A DNA stretch of 64,000 nucleotides from assembly GCA_949752745.1 (NCBI GenBank), contig OX457024.1, positions 53,198,510 through 53,262,509 on the forward strand, given 5' to 3'. Each line of letters opens with the position of its first letter. Position 1 is the stretch's first letter. The notes under the pieces were generated by a model. That model searched no databases. It was not told the DNA's origin and saw only the letters and a program-made list of their open reading frames with translations. Origin of the DNA: Protula sp. h YS-2021. Taxonomy: Eukaryota; Annelida; Polychaeta; Sabellida; Serpulidae. The position numbers and the translations under genes were made by a program. Below are positions 29,128 to 41,132 of the stretch, piece after piece.

Positions 29128-29341
29128 GGAATGTCGTTTATACGAGACTAGCAGACGACGTCTCGGGCATTCTGATTGGTCGAAGGATGGATGGAAGGGT
29201 TAGAGTATCTTGAACAGTACCTCAAAAAGTTCTTTTTATATTGCGTGGTAAATATTACTGGAAGGGAACCCATTAAAAGTGGAGAACGCGAATTGCGCTT
29301 TTACTCGTAAAAGCTCGTTTTACGAAATAAAACGATAGTTT
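29128..29341 (+). repeat. DIRS right inverted terminal repeat
   Basis: AAGGGAATGTCGTTTATACG is the inverse of the left repeat. It continues to AAAACGATAGTT at the right tip, whose last 60 bp are matched in the internal complementary region rather than at the left end. Confidence 0.85.
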
Positions 29342-30570
29342 AAACCATTCCAATGGAAACTGTGTGAGAAGAAATATTTTGAAAAATAGACTCCACAAAT
29401 TTAAAAAGCCACTGGACTAATTTTTAGAAAATAAAATTTTACTTCGAGCATTAATGTAAAATGTGAAAGTAATCTTACCAAAATTGTAAGAGAAAAAGGT
29501 CTTTACTAGAAATCATTTAAATGCTTCCATTTGTAACATATTTTGGCACAAAAATTAATTTCTAAAGAGCGACCTACGAAAAATTTATAAGAAACCTGAA
29601 AGCAATCTGATCAAAATTACTAAGAAAAAAGCATTTTGCCTACCAAAAAATTTAAAATGCTACAATCTGGCCATGTTTCGTGAATGTTCAATTTTTTTCA
29701 AGAAAGATGACCTGGAGTGGTATTCTGCCCTGTCCTTATTCTTGAGATTAGATGGTTCTTCCTTAATTTTTATCCTTATTTTTAAAAGACTTTGTTAAGT
29801 TTGAGGATAGAGCAGAATAGCTTTTTTATCCTTATTTTTAAAAATAAGGACATCCTTAAAAATAAGGACAGAGCAGAATACCACTCCTGGAGAGCATTCA
29901 TGCAAAATTGGAAACCAAACCAATCAAAACTGTGGAAGAACAGTATTCAAGCCATTTTAAACATACCATCATTTGGCCATTATTTGGAGAGTTACCAAAA
30001 AACAAGTTTTCAGGACAGGATTACCTATTGAACATTCAAGCAAATTTTGAAACTGATTGAAATTATTGAAGGAGCATTTTGAAAATAAGCTGCAAAAATT
30101 TTAAATGCTTTCATTTGGCCAATTTTTCGCGAATCGTCGAGAAAGAAAAGTACTTTCAAGGGAGGAAAATCGAGGGAACATTAATGAAAAAACTGAAAAC
30201 GATCAAACGAAAATTGTGCTTTTGTTTGTTTGTTTGTTTGTTTTCTGTTCAACGTCATGTTCCCCAACTGGGTCGGCTATACTAGGACGCACTTGTTAAA
30301 GGAACAACAGCATCAGCGAGACCGTGTAACACATAATGTCACTGGATGTTAGTAAATTAAATGAAATTGAAAATTCTACATTGCCTAACAATGTTTGGTC
30401 GATTTAAAAAATAAGACGACGTTGCGCATCTGCAATATAAATATTTTCACTGCAAAAAAAATTTTCAGAACGCTGGATCGAATAGTTTCGGAGAACACGT
30501 CTGGACACGCAGGTTTACATAAACAAGATTGTCCAAAGACAAAGTCCCAGCTTATGAAAAGCGATAAGAC
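29342..30570. repeat. Degenerate tandem tract, right of the DIRS element
   Basis: Continues the style of 19360-21494 (AGAAGCATTTTG, GGCCAATTTTTCGCGAATCG). At 29780-29880 there are short repeats of CCTTATTTTTAAAA. From about 30395 it contains one copy of the roughly 190-bp unit that is tandem at 31500-32160. No gene is seen. Confidence 0.5.
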
Positions 30571-30574
30571 CAAT

Positions 30575-31445
30575 TCCAACGTGCATTTCGGATCAGTGAG
30601 CATGTTTATGCAGCTTGCGTTTATGCACGGTTGGCATTTCGGACCATTGCGTGTGTTTATTTACCTTGCGTTGATGTGCGGTTTTTATTTTGGACCGGTG
30701 CGCATATTTATTAAGCTCGTGTTGATACGCGGTTTGCATTTCAGACCAGAGCGCATGTTTACTTAACTTGCGTTGATGCTTGGTTCGCATTTAAGACCAG
30801 TGCGCATGTTGATTTAACTTGAGTTGATGGGCGGTTCGAAGTTCGGACCAGTGTGCATGTTTATTTAACTTGCGTCGATTCGCGGTTCGCATTTTCGACC
30901 AGTGTGTGTGTTTGTTTGGTTTGCGTTGATTCGCGGTTTACATTTCGAACCACTGCACATGTTTATTGGATTTGCGTTGATGCGCGGTTCTTATTTTAGA
31001 TCAGTGCGCATGTTTGGTTAACCTGTATTGATGCGCGGTTTCCATTTCGGACTAGTGCGCACATTTATTCAACTTGCGTTCATGTGCGGTTTGCATTTCG
31101 GACTAGTGCGCATATTTATTTAACGTGCTTTGATGCGCGGTGTGCATTTCGGACCAGTGCGCATATTTATTTAACTTGCTTCGAAACGAGGTTCCTATTT
31201 CGGACCAGTGCGCCTGTTTATTTAACTTCCGTTGATGAGCGGGTCGCATTTCGGGTCGGACTAGTGCGAATGTTTATTTAACTAGTGTCGATGCGCGGTT
31301 GGCACTTCGAACCAGTGCGCATGATTATTTAGCTTGCGTTGATGCGCGGTTTGCATTTCGGACCAGGGTGTATGTTTATGGAGCTTCCGTCGATGCGTGG
31401 TTCTTATTTTAGACCAATACGCATGGTTAGTTAACTTATAGGAGG
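30575..31445. repeat. 51-bp satellite array, about 17 copies
   Basis: The unit contains GCATTTCGGACCAGTGCGCA followed by TGTTTATTTAACTTGCGTTG. Three neighbouring units (31083-31235) measure exactly 51 bp each. Divergence between copies is moderate. The frames through it are artefacts; 51 being a multiple of three explains why they stay open. Confidence 0.85.
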
Positions 31446-31489
31446 AGATACATTTTGAAACAAAAGTTTACTAAATAAACAACTAGCTA

Positions 31490-32310
31490 ACTAACAGACC
31501 CCATCTGCAAACCGATGGGTATGCCCTAGCTTACGCGTAACGTAAGCTGAGCTAAAAATATATATTTCGAGAAGTCGTATTTTTGACAATTTTAAATAAT
31601 ACGACGTTGCACATCTACAATATATATTTTCACTGCATAAAATTTCAGAATGCTGGATCCAATATTTTCGGAGAACTCTTCCGAACAAACTCTATCTCCG
31701 AGGCAAACAAATTTCGATAAAAATATACACTTTTGACACGTCGTATTTTTTGACAAGTTTTGGCCAATTTTACAAATAATAAAATAAAAATAAATAACTT
31801 TTCACATGCACAATATATATATTTTTCACTGCAGAAAATTTTAGAACGCTGGATCGAATAGTTTTGCAGAACGCATCTGAACAAAACCTCCGTGCTGACA
31901 AATTTCCCTTAACACAGCCATTTTTGACAAGTGGCATTTTTGACAATTTTTGGCCGATTTAAAAATAATACAGCATTGCACATCTACATTATATTTATTT
32001 TCACTGCATAAAATTTCAGAATAGAATACTAGTGGAGAACTCGTCTGGACAAGACCTATCTCCGTGCTAACAAATTTTCTGAAAAACGGCCATTTTTGAC
32101 AAGTCATATTTTTGAGAATATTTGGCCGATATAAACAATAATACGACGTTTCACCCCTTCAATATATGTTCTAACGGTATGCCAAAGGGAAAAAAGCTAT
32201 GCGACAAATACTTTCGGAGATATAGCCCGGACACGAGGAACGAAAGCGGACAGACAGACGGGCAGACGGACAAGCTGTAACCTATATCCCCTCGTTACAC
32301 GGGGGGTAAC
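31490..32310. repeat. Tandem units of about 190 bp flanking the satellite
   Basis: Three to four diverged copies contain CGTATTTTTGACAA, TACGACGTTGCACATCTACA, TTTTCACTGCA and TTTCGGAGAAC. The tract ends with GGACAGACAGACGGGCAGAC and ACCTATATCCCCTCGTTACA. One more unit lies at 30395-30560, left of the satellite, so the satellite sits inside this family. A short related piece (GGAGATATAGCCCAGACAC) is at about 63435. Confidence 0.65.
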
Positions 32311-32729
32311 TGTTTGGGAAAAGGAAGGATGAAGAAATATTAAAACATGAGCCATAAACACAGAAATTCCGATTAGTCGCCTCCTGAGATATGCATAGAA
32401 CAGAAAGCGGTGGGTCTACTCTTAAGAAAAATTGTGATAAAAGCAACCTTGATAGACCATGGATTAACTGCACTGATGTGACTAGACAGGTCCGTCAAAG
32501 AAGTGTTGAAAACTCAACGTGAGGCCAATTATAATTTCCAAACACCACCACCCGGTATACGCATTCTGAATGTACTGCCAATCTCCACGTAAATGGAGAC
32601 ACACACCGTGCTTAAGCTTTTGGTCAATAGAACATGTTGAGCAGCCACATATGGATCTGTGTGACCTCTAGCTACAAAAGAATGAAACGTCTAAATCAAT
32701 AACAGCATCTATGCTAAAAAGTACAGTCC
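32311..32729. other. Intron spacer, no gene seen
   Basis: Unique-looking DNA. Frames are short, without motifs. Confidence 0.4.
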
Positions 32730-33188
32730 AGGTCAAACCACAACCTCAGTTGGTTAGAGCACTGGTCCAGTGATTCCAAGGTCCGGGGTTCGGCCAGGGG
32801 TGGTTAGCACGCGATTGACCTACGCTCTCATTGCCCCAGCTAGACCATATGTCGCGGAATTCATATTACCGCCCACTGAGTTTATCAACCATCCCCTAAA
32901 AACCCTTAAAGATATCATCGGTGCTGTGATGTGAGCAACTGCACCCACAAGGCGCGACTCAAGTAAGATATTTGTGGCATGATACCACTCCACATATTAT
33001 TTCATCACAGATTGAAATTAGTTTCTTTCAAAATAGCTCTGGCATCGAAAATATGCCTGTAGCCTCAACCTCCGTACAGGAACAGTATCACCAGCAGATT
33101 TACTGTCAAGCATATAAGTGAACCACTATGACCAGGGACTGACGCCGCAAAGGCATCAAGACATCGCAAACACAAACAAACAATCAAG
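32730..33188 (+). mobile_element. tRNA-derived SINE
   Basis: The head has RNA polymerase III boxes: CCTCAGTTGGTTAGAGCAC (A-box type) and GGGGTTCGGCCAG (B-box type) 35 bp later. A body of about 350 bp and an ACAAACAAACAA tail follow. The tRNA-like part lacks a closing acceptor stem, so it is a SINE and not a tRNA gene. Family is not named. Confidence 0.65.
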
Positions 33189-34109
33189 CGATGTTGGTGG
33201 TGCTGTCTTCATATGATGCCTGATCTTATACGTTTGTAACCTGATTATTAATGTATCATTGCATAATGCGAACAAGTCAGACAGTTAATTCACATCGAAA
33301 TATGGATAAATGTCTTTTTAGAAAGTATAAAATTTTTCACAGGTGGCAGCATTTTCTTGGATAATTACGCATTTAAGATCAGTTTCTTTTGTAGCGATGC
33401 TTCACGCCACAGCTTTTACAACTGATTAACGCACAACACCATATCAAAACCGTAATCAGATTCGCAATATTAGATAATTGACGCTGATATCACCCGAAAT
33501 TAATCCATCAAACAATGCATTCCGTACATGCTTTTTCTTCATTCTTTTACGATAAAAAAGTTCTTTCTTTTTATACATTGCTCACAATCAGCGGAACAAC
33601 GTAAGAGTAAACTAGCTTTCGGCTTATATTGTGTTGAATGCCTGTATGGTGAGCTTCAGCTTACAGTAGCAGCTGATAAAAGAATCAATAGATCTACATC
33701 TGCAACAACGGTAAAGCTCAAAATGAAGTCTTGACCTTGACTGCCACCAACAGGTCACCAAAATGAACAACTAAAATGAACGATCGCACTGAATTTAATC
33801 AAAATTCGTCCACTCGGAGCAGTATCGTGTTTAAAACATCTACCCTTACAACACTGCCAAAGGCAAATCATTAAGTTCATCCATGACCTTGATAATTTAT
33901 TAATAATTGTTTACTTTGTTATTTATTGGAAATAGGTTTCAATCAAACGTGGAGACACTGACCAACGAACCCAAAAATACATCAGAAAAACAAATTCAAA
34001 GAAGTACTTTTTCACATCACAAAAATAATCCCGTGATTCTCTCCCTGTCATCGAATCTCGGCAAATGCGTGGCTTATTCGAGGTTCTAATGCCCCGTTAA
34101 TATCGAGGT
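33189..34109. other. Intron spacer, no gene seen
   Basis: Only short frames without motifs. A 26-bp direct duplication (ATCGAGGTTCTAATGCCCCG) lies at about 34076-34128. Confidence 0.4.
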
Positions 34110-34690
34110 TCTAATGCCCCGTTAATATGTTTGGTTGTTGTTGACTTAAAGTTTTACTGACTGATCAGGCATACGCCTTGTTATCTATTTACGCAGTGAG
34201 AGCTCGCACAAAGCTCACTGAGCAAATGTGTATTCTGTGCTGTCGTTAAATGCTAAGCATTTATTCGCAAAAAATACACTCTTTTCACATGGCGTTTTAA
34301 CAAAGAAAACGAAATCAAAGACGAAAATAAAAAGTGACATGCACATGTTCAGATCAAGCTCTTCATAAGTCCCAAGTTTCATGGTCGTAAGGCCCATAGT
34401 GTCAGAGAAGAAGAAGACACAAAAAAAAAAAACGGAAAAACTGTCAAGAAGAAAAAAGGACGAATTTTGCTCGCACAAATTCATATAACCCTTGCAAGCC
34501 AAAGGCTTGTCAAGTGTTAATAAAACCTTAAGCAAACAAAAACCAAACACTACTCGGCTTATAAGACGTATTCAAGCTGTGTTGTTTGCAATATATTATT
34601 CAAGAAATAACCCATTGAAGGAAGTATTTTTGCGTTTTAATTTTTGTCAAGTGTTTAGCATTTCGCTAACGAAAAAAGGTTCTAGTTACG
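34110..34690. repeat. Dispersed repeat, copy 2, with an internally inverted segment
   Basis: Shares about 350 bp with 628-975 in reverse orientation, but the right flank (AAACCAAACACTACTCGGC and GTCAAGTGTTTAGCATTTC) runs in the same orientation as in copy 1. The inverted segment is bracketed here by opposing copies of TTGTTGACTTAAAG and CCTTAAGCAAACAA, which could have mediated the flip. Confidence 0.55.
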
Positions 34691-35246
34691 AATTAAAAGA
34701 AGTCGCGATGAAAACGATATGTACGTTTTGGCCGTTCGTGGTGGTGTTCTAAAAGTGAAATTTTCTGGAATCAATTCGATATCTGCAAACGTAAGTTATT
34801 TGTCGAAAGTGACGTGAAGTTAAATGCTTAAGTTTCTCTGCGCTGGGCAGCAAATTTTGAATTGAAGTCTGGTGGACAAGGCTTTCTTAAGTATAACTGC
34901 CGGGAATAAGCGGTGAGAGGCAAACCAGTGCAAATGCTTTAAGGTACGAGTGATGTGTAATTCCAGGTGCCATGCTAGTTTGCACTGTAGCAACAAAGTG
35001 AATAAGGCGTTATAGCGATCGAAGAGTAAAGATAAAGACATTGTATTGTCCACAGGTATTCGAGGAAACGATTGCTACTGGTGGGATTTATGTATCTTAT
35101 GAGCTTCTGTTTAAGAAAACTTTATTTTTTTACTGGCTGGAAAGCAGCGAAACTAAAGTTAAAGTTTCAGGAAAACTTTACTGTTTCTGACAAAGCGTGA
35201 ATATTATGGTTTCCTTAGGGACACTATGGTTTCGCTGAAATTAATC
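34691..35246. other. Intron spacer, no gene seen
   Basis: No motif-bearing frame. Its last bases run directly into the left TSD of element C (TTTCTA, 35247-35252). Confidence 0.4.
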
Positions 35247-35252
35247 TTTCTA

Positions 35253-36246
35253 AGTAGGGGGAAAGTAAGGATTCTACTGCAGTAAGGATTCTACTGCAGT
35301 AAGGATTCTACTGCAGTGACGTCATTCTACCCCCCCCCCCAGGCAAGCAACATTCTATCAAGTGAGCATAACACACAGCAATTTGATCACATTTGATCCT
35401 GTGCTACGGGACAGGTGGCAAAAATCAAGACTCCCGCCCCCCCTAGCCGACATTCGGGACAGACCCCCCCCCCTCCTAGGTGGCAGTCAGGTCAGACCAT
35501 AAAGTGTGGACACTGATTCCAGCTCACTTCATTGTGCCGCCGATTCCAGCTCAGTGACGTCAGACCCCCCCCCCCCCACCCCCCCTAGGCGGCAGTCGAG
35601 AAAAAAATTTTTTTTTCTTTGTGGCAGGTGGCAGTCGGGACAGACCAGCATTGCGTCGTAATTCTCATTTGATTTGACTGTGCAGTTGGTTTTGAAAATA
35701 AAAAAATATATATAGGAAGTTGTTGCTGGACTGTCGCTTTATATCTACTTTAAAGTGAAAAAAATTGCTCTCGTTGACTAGTTTTTTTTTTAACCATGTA
35801 CTCCCGTACTGGTTTATGAATTGTGTATTTCGACTGGTCAGTCTGTTTTGCAACATTTTACAGCATTGTAGAATTTTGTTTACTAAAAAATGTCCAAACA
35901 CAAAACAACAGAAAAAAAACTCACCTAAATATATTATCTCTTAATAATCTAAATTAATATGTTACAAACCATTTACTATGCTATCCTAAAAGAGTTAGCA
36001 TCCGTATTAAAAGAAAAACGTTAGCACATATTTTATAGAATGCTCTTTCAATATGTAAAACTTCTCGCAACTTCTCGCCTGTTCTCTAACAGCATTTTTC
36101 TAAGAGTAATTCTTTTCTCAAAGAGCTTAAAAGTACAAAGTCTACTGTACACTAAAACACACACAGCTCTTGTTATGCAGTGTTTGTAAACAGACAGGCG
36201 GCAAAGCCAGCGTTGCTATGGATACTGTAACAGGTGGTAAAAATGA
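35253..36246. repeat. Element C left inverted repeat (about 1 kb)
   Basis: Begins with three exact copies of a 17-bp unit, AGTAAGGATTCTACTGC (35264-35314), then a TGACGTCA, C-tract spacers with CCTAGG and GGCAGTC pieces, and an AT-rich part. Its inverse is 41558-42578. Frames in it are shadows. Confidence 0.85.
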
Positions 36247-36780
36247 GTAGTATGGATAATGGGGATTCTAGAAAATTTCACTATTTGATTCAGTTTTATG
36301 TAAAGTTTTAACATAGTCATGGGCTGCTTGCACCGACGGCTGTATGCATTTTTGCAACAAGCCGCCATTTTAACTTAAAATTGCGATAACTTTCGTTATA
36401 GTTGACCGATTTGTATGAAAATTTCGCTGTTTGATTCAGTTTTATATGTAGTTTTAACATAGGCATGGGCTAGTTGCACCGATGGCTGTATGCATTTTTT
36501 GCCGCATGCCGCTATTTTAACTTAACTTTCGTAATACTTAACCAATTTGAATGAAAATTTCATCGTTTGATCCAGTTTTATTTCTAGTTTAGAATAAAGT
36601 AGTCACAGGCTATTTGCACATGTGGCTGAAAGCATAATGTATATTTTAGTAATTTTTGAAAAAAGTAGGTAACTTTCACCATGTTCAACCGATTTGACTG
36701 AAAATTTTACCGTTTGATCTAGTTTTATTTCTAGTTTACAGTGGTCACAGGCTATTTGCACAGGTGAGAAGAGCACACCA
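36247..36780. repeat. Subterminal units inside element C, left
   Basis: Three to four diverged copies of the unit seen in A and B (TTTGATTCAGTTTTAT, GGCTGTATGCATTTTT, ATAACTTTCGTTATA). The inverse occurs at 39490-39720. No gene is seen. Confidence 0.65.
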
Positions 36781-37130
36781 TTCAAACATGTGTTCGAATG
36801 GCAAGCCCATTTAAAAGACGTGTTCGAATGGCAAGCCCATTCAATACACGTGTTCGAATAATTTTTGGAAGATTTTACGTTGTGGTATTGTTCAACATGT
36901 TCAACAAGCTGTTCAACATGTTCAACATGTTCAACAAGTTGTTCAACATGTTCAACAAGTTCAACATGTTCAACATGTTCAACATGTTCAACAAGTTCAA
37001 CATGTTCAACATGTTCAACAAGCTGTTCAACATGTTCAACAAGTTCAACATGTTCAACATGTTAAACAAGTTGTTCAACATGTTCAACATGTTCAAAGTG
37101 TTGTTGTTTAACAAGTTGTTGTATATAAAG
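36781..37130 (+). promoter_or_regulatory. GTTCAACAT repeat array and TATA box (element C, left)
   Basis: After a 30-bp duplication (GTGTTCGAATGGCAAGCCCAT twice), about 210 bp (36888-37100) are built from GTTCAACAT and GTTCAACAA nonamers containing the palindrome AACATGTT. A TATATAAAG box at about 37121-37129 follows, 55 bp ahead of the ATG at 37183. The opposite array at 39170-39350 precedes the leftward gene, so each array is placed as the upstream element of one gene. The Cys-Ser-Thr and Leu-Asn-Met frames across it are artefacts. Confidence 0.65.
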
Positions 37131-37182
37131 CTATGTTTAAAGACTTTCTCATCATTTGAATAGTGTAGGTTGAACCTAAAGG

Positions 37183-37930
37183 ATGTATAAATGCAATATT
37201 TGTTCGAAATCTTACCTTTGGCCACAAAGTCTTAAAAGACACTCAAAGGTTACTCACACGTCAGAAGTGGATGAAGAATCGGATATGGAAAACCCTGTAA
37301 AACTACCTTTCACGGAAACTTTAGATGAGTCTTCTATGGAAAGTCAAAGCGTTAACATGGCTGAAAAGAATGCACAGGCTTGTACAGAATGCGGTGCATT
37401 ATACAACAGCGAAGAAGCTTTGCTCAAACATATGGAGCAGTGTGATGAGGATGCTGATGACAGGAGCTCTGAAAGTCAGTCAGAAACAGACTATGAAAGT
37501 GAGTCAGAAATAGACTCTGTTTGGTATGATATGGCTCAAGAAGTCTACGATGACTATGATGACAAATTTCAAGAAAAGGTTTCAGAATATGAAGAACAAG
37601 GACTTGAAGATGCGCGTGAAATAGCAAGTTATGACCTTCGACCCATTTATAAACATAGACTAAAACAACTGTTTATGAGACTATTCAAATATACCCAGCG
37701 TCTAGAACAAAGCCGACATTATTAAAAAGATTTTAAAGGACTTTAATTACTTTGTGGATGAAAAACATTACAAGTATTCAAAGGCACTAAAGGCGGCTAT
37801 AAGGAAAAACAATGCATTCTTTGAAGAGCTACTAGATAAGGAAGAGGAGTATGACAGCAGTGATGAAGAAAGTGGTATAGAGAGTGAGCAGAGTGAAACA
37901 GATGAAGAAAAAATAGACTTATTTGACTAA
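37183..37930 (+). pseudogene. C2H2 zinc-finger protein of Polinton type, frameshifted (element C)
   Basis: The first frame (37183-37725, 180 aa) has a C2H2 finger at residues 4-25 (CNICSKSYLWPQSLKRHSKVTH), a second near 67-87 (CTECGALYNSEEALLKHMEQC), then an acidic stretch and a helical region (FQEKVSEYEEQGLEDAREIA). Just before its stop a 1-nt shift leads into a second frame reading KDFNYFVDEKHY and an acidic end (DEESGIESEQSETDEE) to a TAA at 37930. C2H2 proteins of this build accompany Polintons in several invertebrates. Function is unknown; a DNA-binding regulator is plausible. Confidence 0.65.
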
Positions 37931-38169
37931 ACCTTATGATAAAGACTTTATAAATGCTGTAATATTTTATGAACTTAAGCGTTGTGTATTAATATATGCC
38001 TTGCTTTGCAACATATAAAGTCGTAAGGTTATTGACGCGGTTTTAATTGACCCGTAAACCATATATCATATATCGTATATTAGGTATTATAGTTAATTTT
38101 GTATTATTATGTATTATATTCAAGAATTGTATTATTATGTATTATATTCAAGTATTGTATGAGAAAAAT

Positions 38170-38345
38170 AAAAAGTTGAAAAGCATCATATGTGTTTTTA
38201 TTGAATATTACAAATATGTACAATTATGATACAAATAAAACTATTTCAAATATATATTATGTTAATACATGTGCAGATTCACAAGAACTTAAATTAAAAT
38301 TTTATAACAACTAACTTCACATGAACATAGATCATGTTAATTTTA
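38170..38345. other. Convergent 3' region of element C
   Basis: AT-rich DNA between the rightward C2H2 gene and the leftward PC4-like gene. It has AATAAA on the plus strand (near 38168) and AATAAA-type signals on the minus strand near 38230. This matches the convergent layout of A and B. Confidence 0.4.
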
Positions 38346-38449
38346 TAGTCTACATATGAAGACAATTTTATTTGAACTACATATCAAATGTACATGCCCA
38401 TATGAGTCAAAGCTAAGTTTCAAGTTCTTCTCAAGGTTCAAAACCTTCG

Positions 38450-38532
38450 CTCCAATCTTCTGCACTGAGGGTGATGAAATCATAGCATCCACTAAGCTCG
38501 TCATGCAGTTAAAACTGTATACAGTCATCTCG
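38450..38532 (-). pseudogene. Decayed PC4-like fragment (element C)
   Basis: In one minus-strand frame the pieces HDELSGCYDFITLSAEDW match the end of the protein at 9875-10216, flanked by stops. The overlapping frame that stays open (38343-38528) has no meaning. It shows that C descends from an element with the same leftward gene order. Confidence 0.55.
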
Positions 38533-38536
38533 CTGT

Positions 38537-39097
38537 CTACTCAACGATCTTCTGACAGTCACTGCATTTATACAAATTCATTTTCTGAAGCATGAGATCC
38601 ACTGACGTTATTTGCTTCTTCAGCATGTGCCAATCGTTCAATGACAACAAAATTCCCTTCTTGGTAGGATGTAAACTCCCAGATGTATGATCCGTAATAT
38701 ATTCACGAATGTTAACCATCACTTTCTGTTGATATTTCGCCAATTTAATATATATTTCTCCATTAATAGGTATCATAACCGGTAAATCGTCTGCACTCAT
38801 CTTCTTCATGGTGGTAGCAGCTTTACACCATGGTTCTCGCTTCATTTTAGGCTCTGTCTTAATTTTCCGCTTTTTACACGGCGGCGTCATAGCTGGTAAC
38901 TCATCTCTTTTTATCTTTCTAAGATGTGGTCGCTGACATGACTTCGCCTTAGACTTTACCATGGGCATTGCCTTAGACTTTGCTGTAGGTATTGTCTCAG
39001 GCTTTACTATAAAATTTTCTGCAGGCACTGTCTCAGACTTTTCTACAGGCATTGTCATAGATGGTAGTTGCTGTTCACTCACTGCAGACATGTTCAC
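38537..39097 (-). CDS. PC4/Sub1-type protein with long basic N-terminus (element C)
   Basis: The frame gives 186 aa. The last 75 residues hold the PC4-like unit: EIYIKLAKYQQKVMVNIREY, PTKKGILLSLNDWHMLKKQI, then a helix. The first 110 residues are low-complexity and basic with nuclear-localisation-like clusters (CKKRKIKTEPKMK). The C-terminus adds CSDCQK, possibly a zinc knuckle. It is homologous to the protein at 10604 but longer. It has its own TATA-like CATAAAAGG near 39147 and the GTTCAACAT-type array upstream. The frame is intact, notable for a non-autonomous element. Confidence 0.72.
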   Translation of the reverse strand: MNMSAVSEQQLPSMTMPVEKSETVPAENFIVKPETIPTAKSKAMPMVKSKAKSCQRPHLRKIKRDELPAMTPPCKKRKIKTEPKMKREPWCKAATTMKKMSADDLPVMIPINGEIYIKLAKYQQKVMVNIREYITDHTSGSLHPTKKGILLSLNDWHMLKKQITSVDLMLQKMNLYKCSDCQKIVE

Positions 39098-39146
39098 TCT
39101 TCAGTATCTTGATACAGAATGTACGTTATGTATGAGGACAGATGCC

Positions 39147-39352
39147 TTTTATGCTCTATAGCGAGTTGTCTTAATATGTTGAACAACACCTTGTTGAACA
39201 TGTTGAACAACTGGTTGAACAACAACTTGTTGAACATGTTGAACATGTTGAACATGTTGTTCAACATGTTGAACATGTTGAACATGTTGTTCAACATGTT
39301 GAACATGTTGAACATGTTGAACAACTTGTTGAACATGCTGAACATGTTAAAC
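39147..39352 (-). promoter_or_regulatory. ATGTTGAAC repeat array and TATA-like box (element C, right)
   Basis: This is the inverse of the array at 36888-37100, with about 180 bp of TTGAACATG nonamers, placed just upstream of the leftward PC4-like gene. A CATAAAAGG sequence lies between array and start codon. Confidence 0.6.
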
Positions 39353-40063
<711 letters not shown>

Positions 40064-40104
40064 CTCACTTCTCACACTTGCTAAACACTTCAGCTACAAT
40101 AAGC

Positions 40105-40767
40105 ATGGAATTTAGAGACCAGTTTTTTACTGCAGAGAGAAAGCAGAAGTTTCTCATATCCGATAAAGATTGTGATCTCATTGAGCAGATCTATATCGAA
40201 TATGAGATCTTTAAAATGGAAATATGGAAAGCATCCATCGCTCACAAGCAAGAGGGGTATAACAGATTTGACGTGGAGGCACACAAGCGTGCGAGACGTG
40301 ATCCCCCCGCCACAATCACAAAACCTGCAGCGGAGACTCCATCAAAGCCTAAGACAACGCCAAAGACAACGCCTAAGACGACGCCTAAGAAAGTGACCGA
40401 AGAATTGCCAATATCTTTTGGCATGCTTGCGACCAGCCCGCCTACCGTCACTTTCATGGATAATGATGATGGAACTGCTGCAGCCATGGCAGCCATCACT
40501 AAGCTGCAGCAACACGCTTCCGAATTGCGTGTACCAAAACCGTCCGTTGACTTAAACCTGACAGACTCCAGCTCAGTATTCTCATTATTTTGCGACTTCT
40601 GCAGACACCTCATTCCGCAAGGAGTTCCGAGGAGCGTGCACGAGGCAGCTTGTGAGGACGCAAAAAAACCTGAGGCTTACTTCTGCAGCGTCCTGGGTAA
40701 GCAGTTTAAGTCAACGGCGGCGACGGTTGCTGCGCATAAAAGGAAGTGTCGCTGCAGCCACGCATAG
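40105..40767 (+). CDS. Small C2H2-like protein of unknown function (element C)
   Basis: The frame gives 220 aa from the ATG at 40105 (upstream in-frame codons lie in the TA repeat). The N-terminal 60 residues are helical and charged ([15 protein letters not shown]), then there is a Lys/Pro/Thr repeat region ([13 protein letters not shown]). The C-terminus has CDFCRHLIP and [22 protein letters not shown], Cys/His spacings like two imperfect C2H2 fingers. I do not recognise the family. It lies outside the inner GTTCAACAT-flanked unit, so it may be a later acquisition. Confidence 0.45.
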   Translation: MEFRDQFFTAERKQKFLISDKDCDLIEQIYIEYEIFKMEIWKASIAHKQEGYNRFDVEAHKRARRDPPATITKPAAETPSKPKTTPKTTPKTTPKKVTEELPISFGMLATSPPTVTFMDNDDGTAAAMAAITKLQQHASELRVPKPSVDLNLTDSSSVFSLFCDFCRHLIPQGVPRSVHEAACEDAKKPEAYFCSVLGKQFKSTAATVAAHKRKCRCSHA

Positions 40768-41132
40768 TGATGGAGGGGTGGCAGGAAAAAGACTCGGGAC
40801 CGGCAGCAGAACATCTCCGGTATGTATGAGAATGTGGGAAATGCTTAAAAACAAAAAAAAACCTAGTTAAATAATTTTATTTAAGGGAGGGGGAGCAAAA
40901 TGATAAAAATGAATGCATTGAAAGCTTTGTAGAGCTGATTAGTAAAAGAATCATTTGATTCTGCGTTATTCAGCATGCCTGCTAAGATGTGCCGGTGAAG
41001 TGGGAGTTCTGGCAGTACGGTGACGGGCACAGCGTGTGTACAGGAGCGGGTGTAGTGCGATGTTCAATTGGTGCGTCTGAGGTGCATAACGGGTGCAGCG
41101 TCGGTGTGTCAAAGGAACTGGGAGCAGCGCGT

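Larger units (their letters stand above)
21495..29341 (+). mobile_element. DIRS-type tyrosine-recombinase retrotransposon, nearly complete
   Basis: Inverted terminal repeats of about 200 bp (21495-21693 and 29128-29341) enclose gag-like, RT/RNase H and tyrosine recombinase frames. An internal complementary region (28926-29062) carries the outer parts of both ends joined in circle-junction order, which is diagnostic of DIRS elements. Such elements integrate through a circular intermediate and leave no target duplication; none is seen. Frames contain one frameshift and three TAG stops, so this copy is probably inactive, yet it is young enough to keep its structure. Confidence 0.92.

Noticed and set aside
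30575..31445. Possible CRISPR-like array
   Set aside because: Units of 51 bp are contiguous and all alike, with no unique spacers, in animal nuclear DNA.
32735..32810. tRNA gene
   Set aside because: A and B boxes are present but no complete cloverleaf or acceptor pairing; a body and tail follow as in a SINE.
36798..37163. Asn/Met/Phe and Cys/Ser/Thr repeat proteins in three frames
   Set aside because: All arise from the GTTCAACAT nonamer array; the period of nine keeps every frame open.
36888..39350. p53 half-sites in the GTTCAACAT arrays
   Set aside because: AACATGTT with its flanks misses one of the ten consensus positions in most units, so the match is not convincing.
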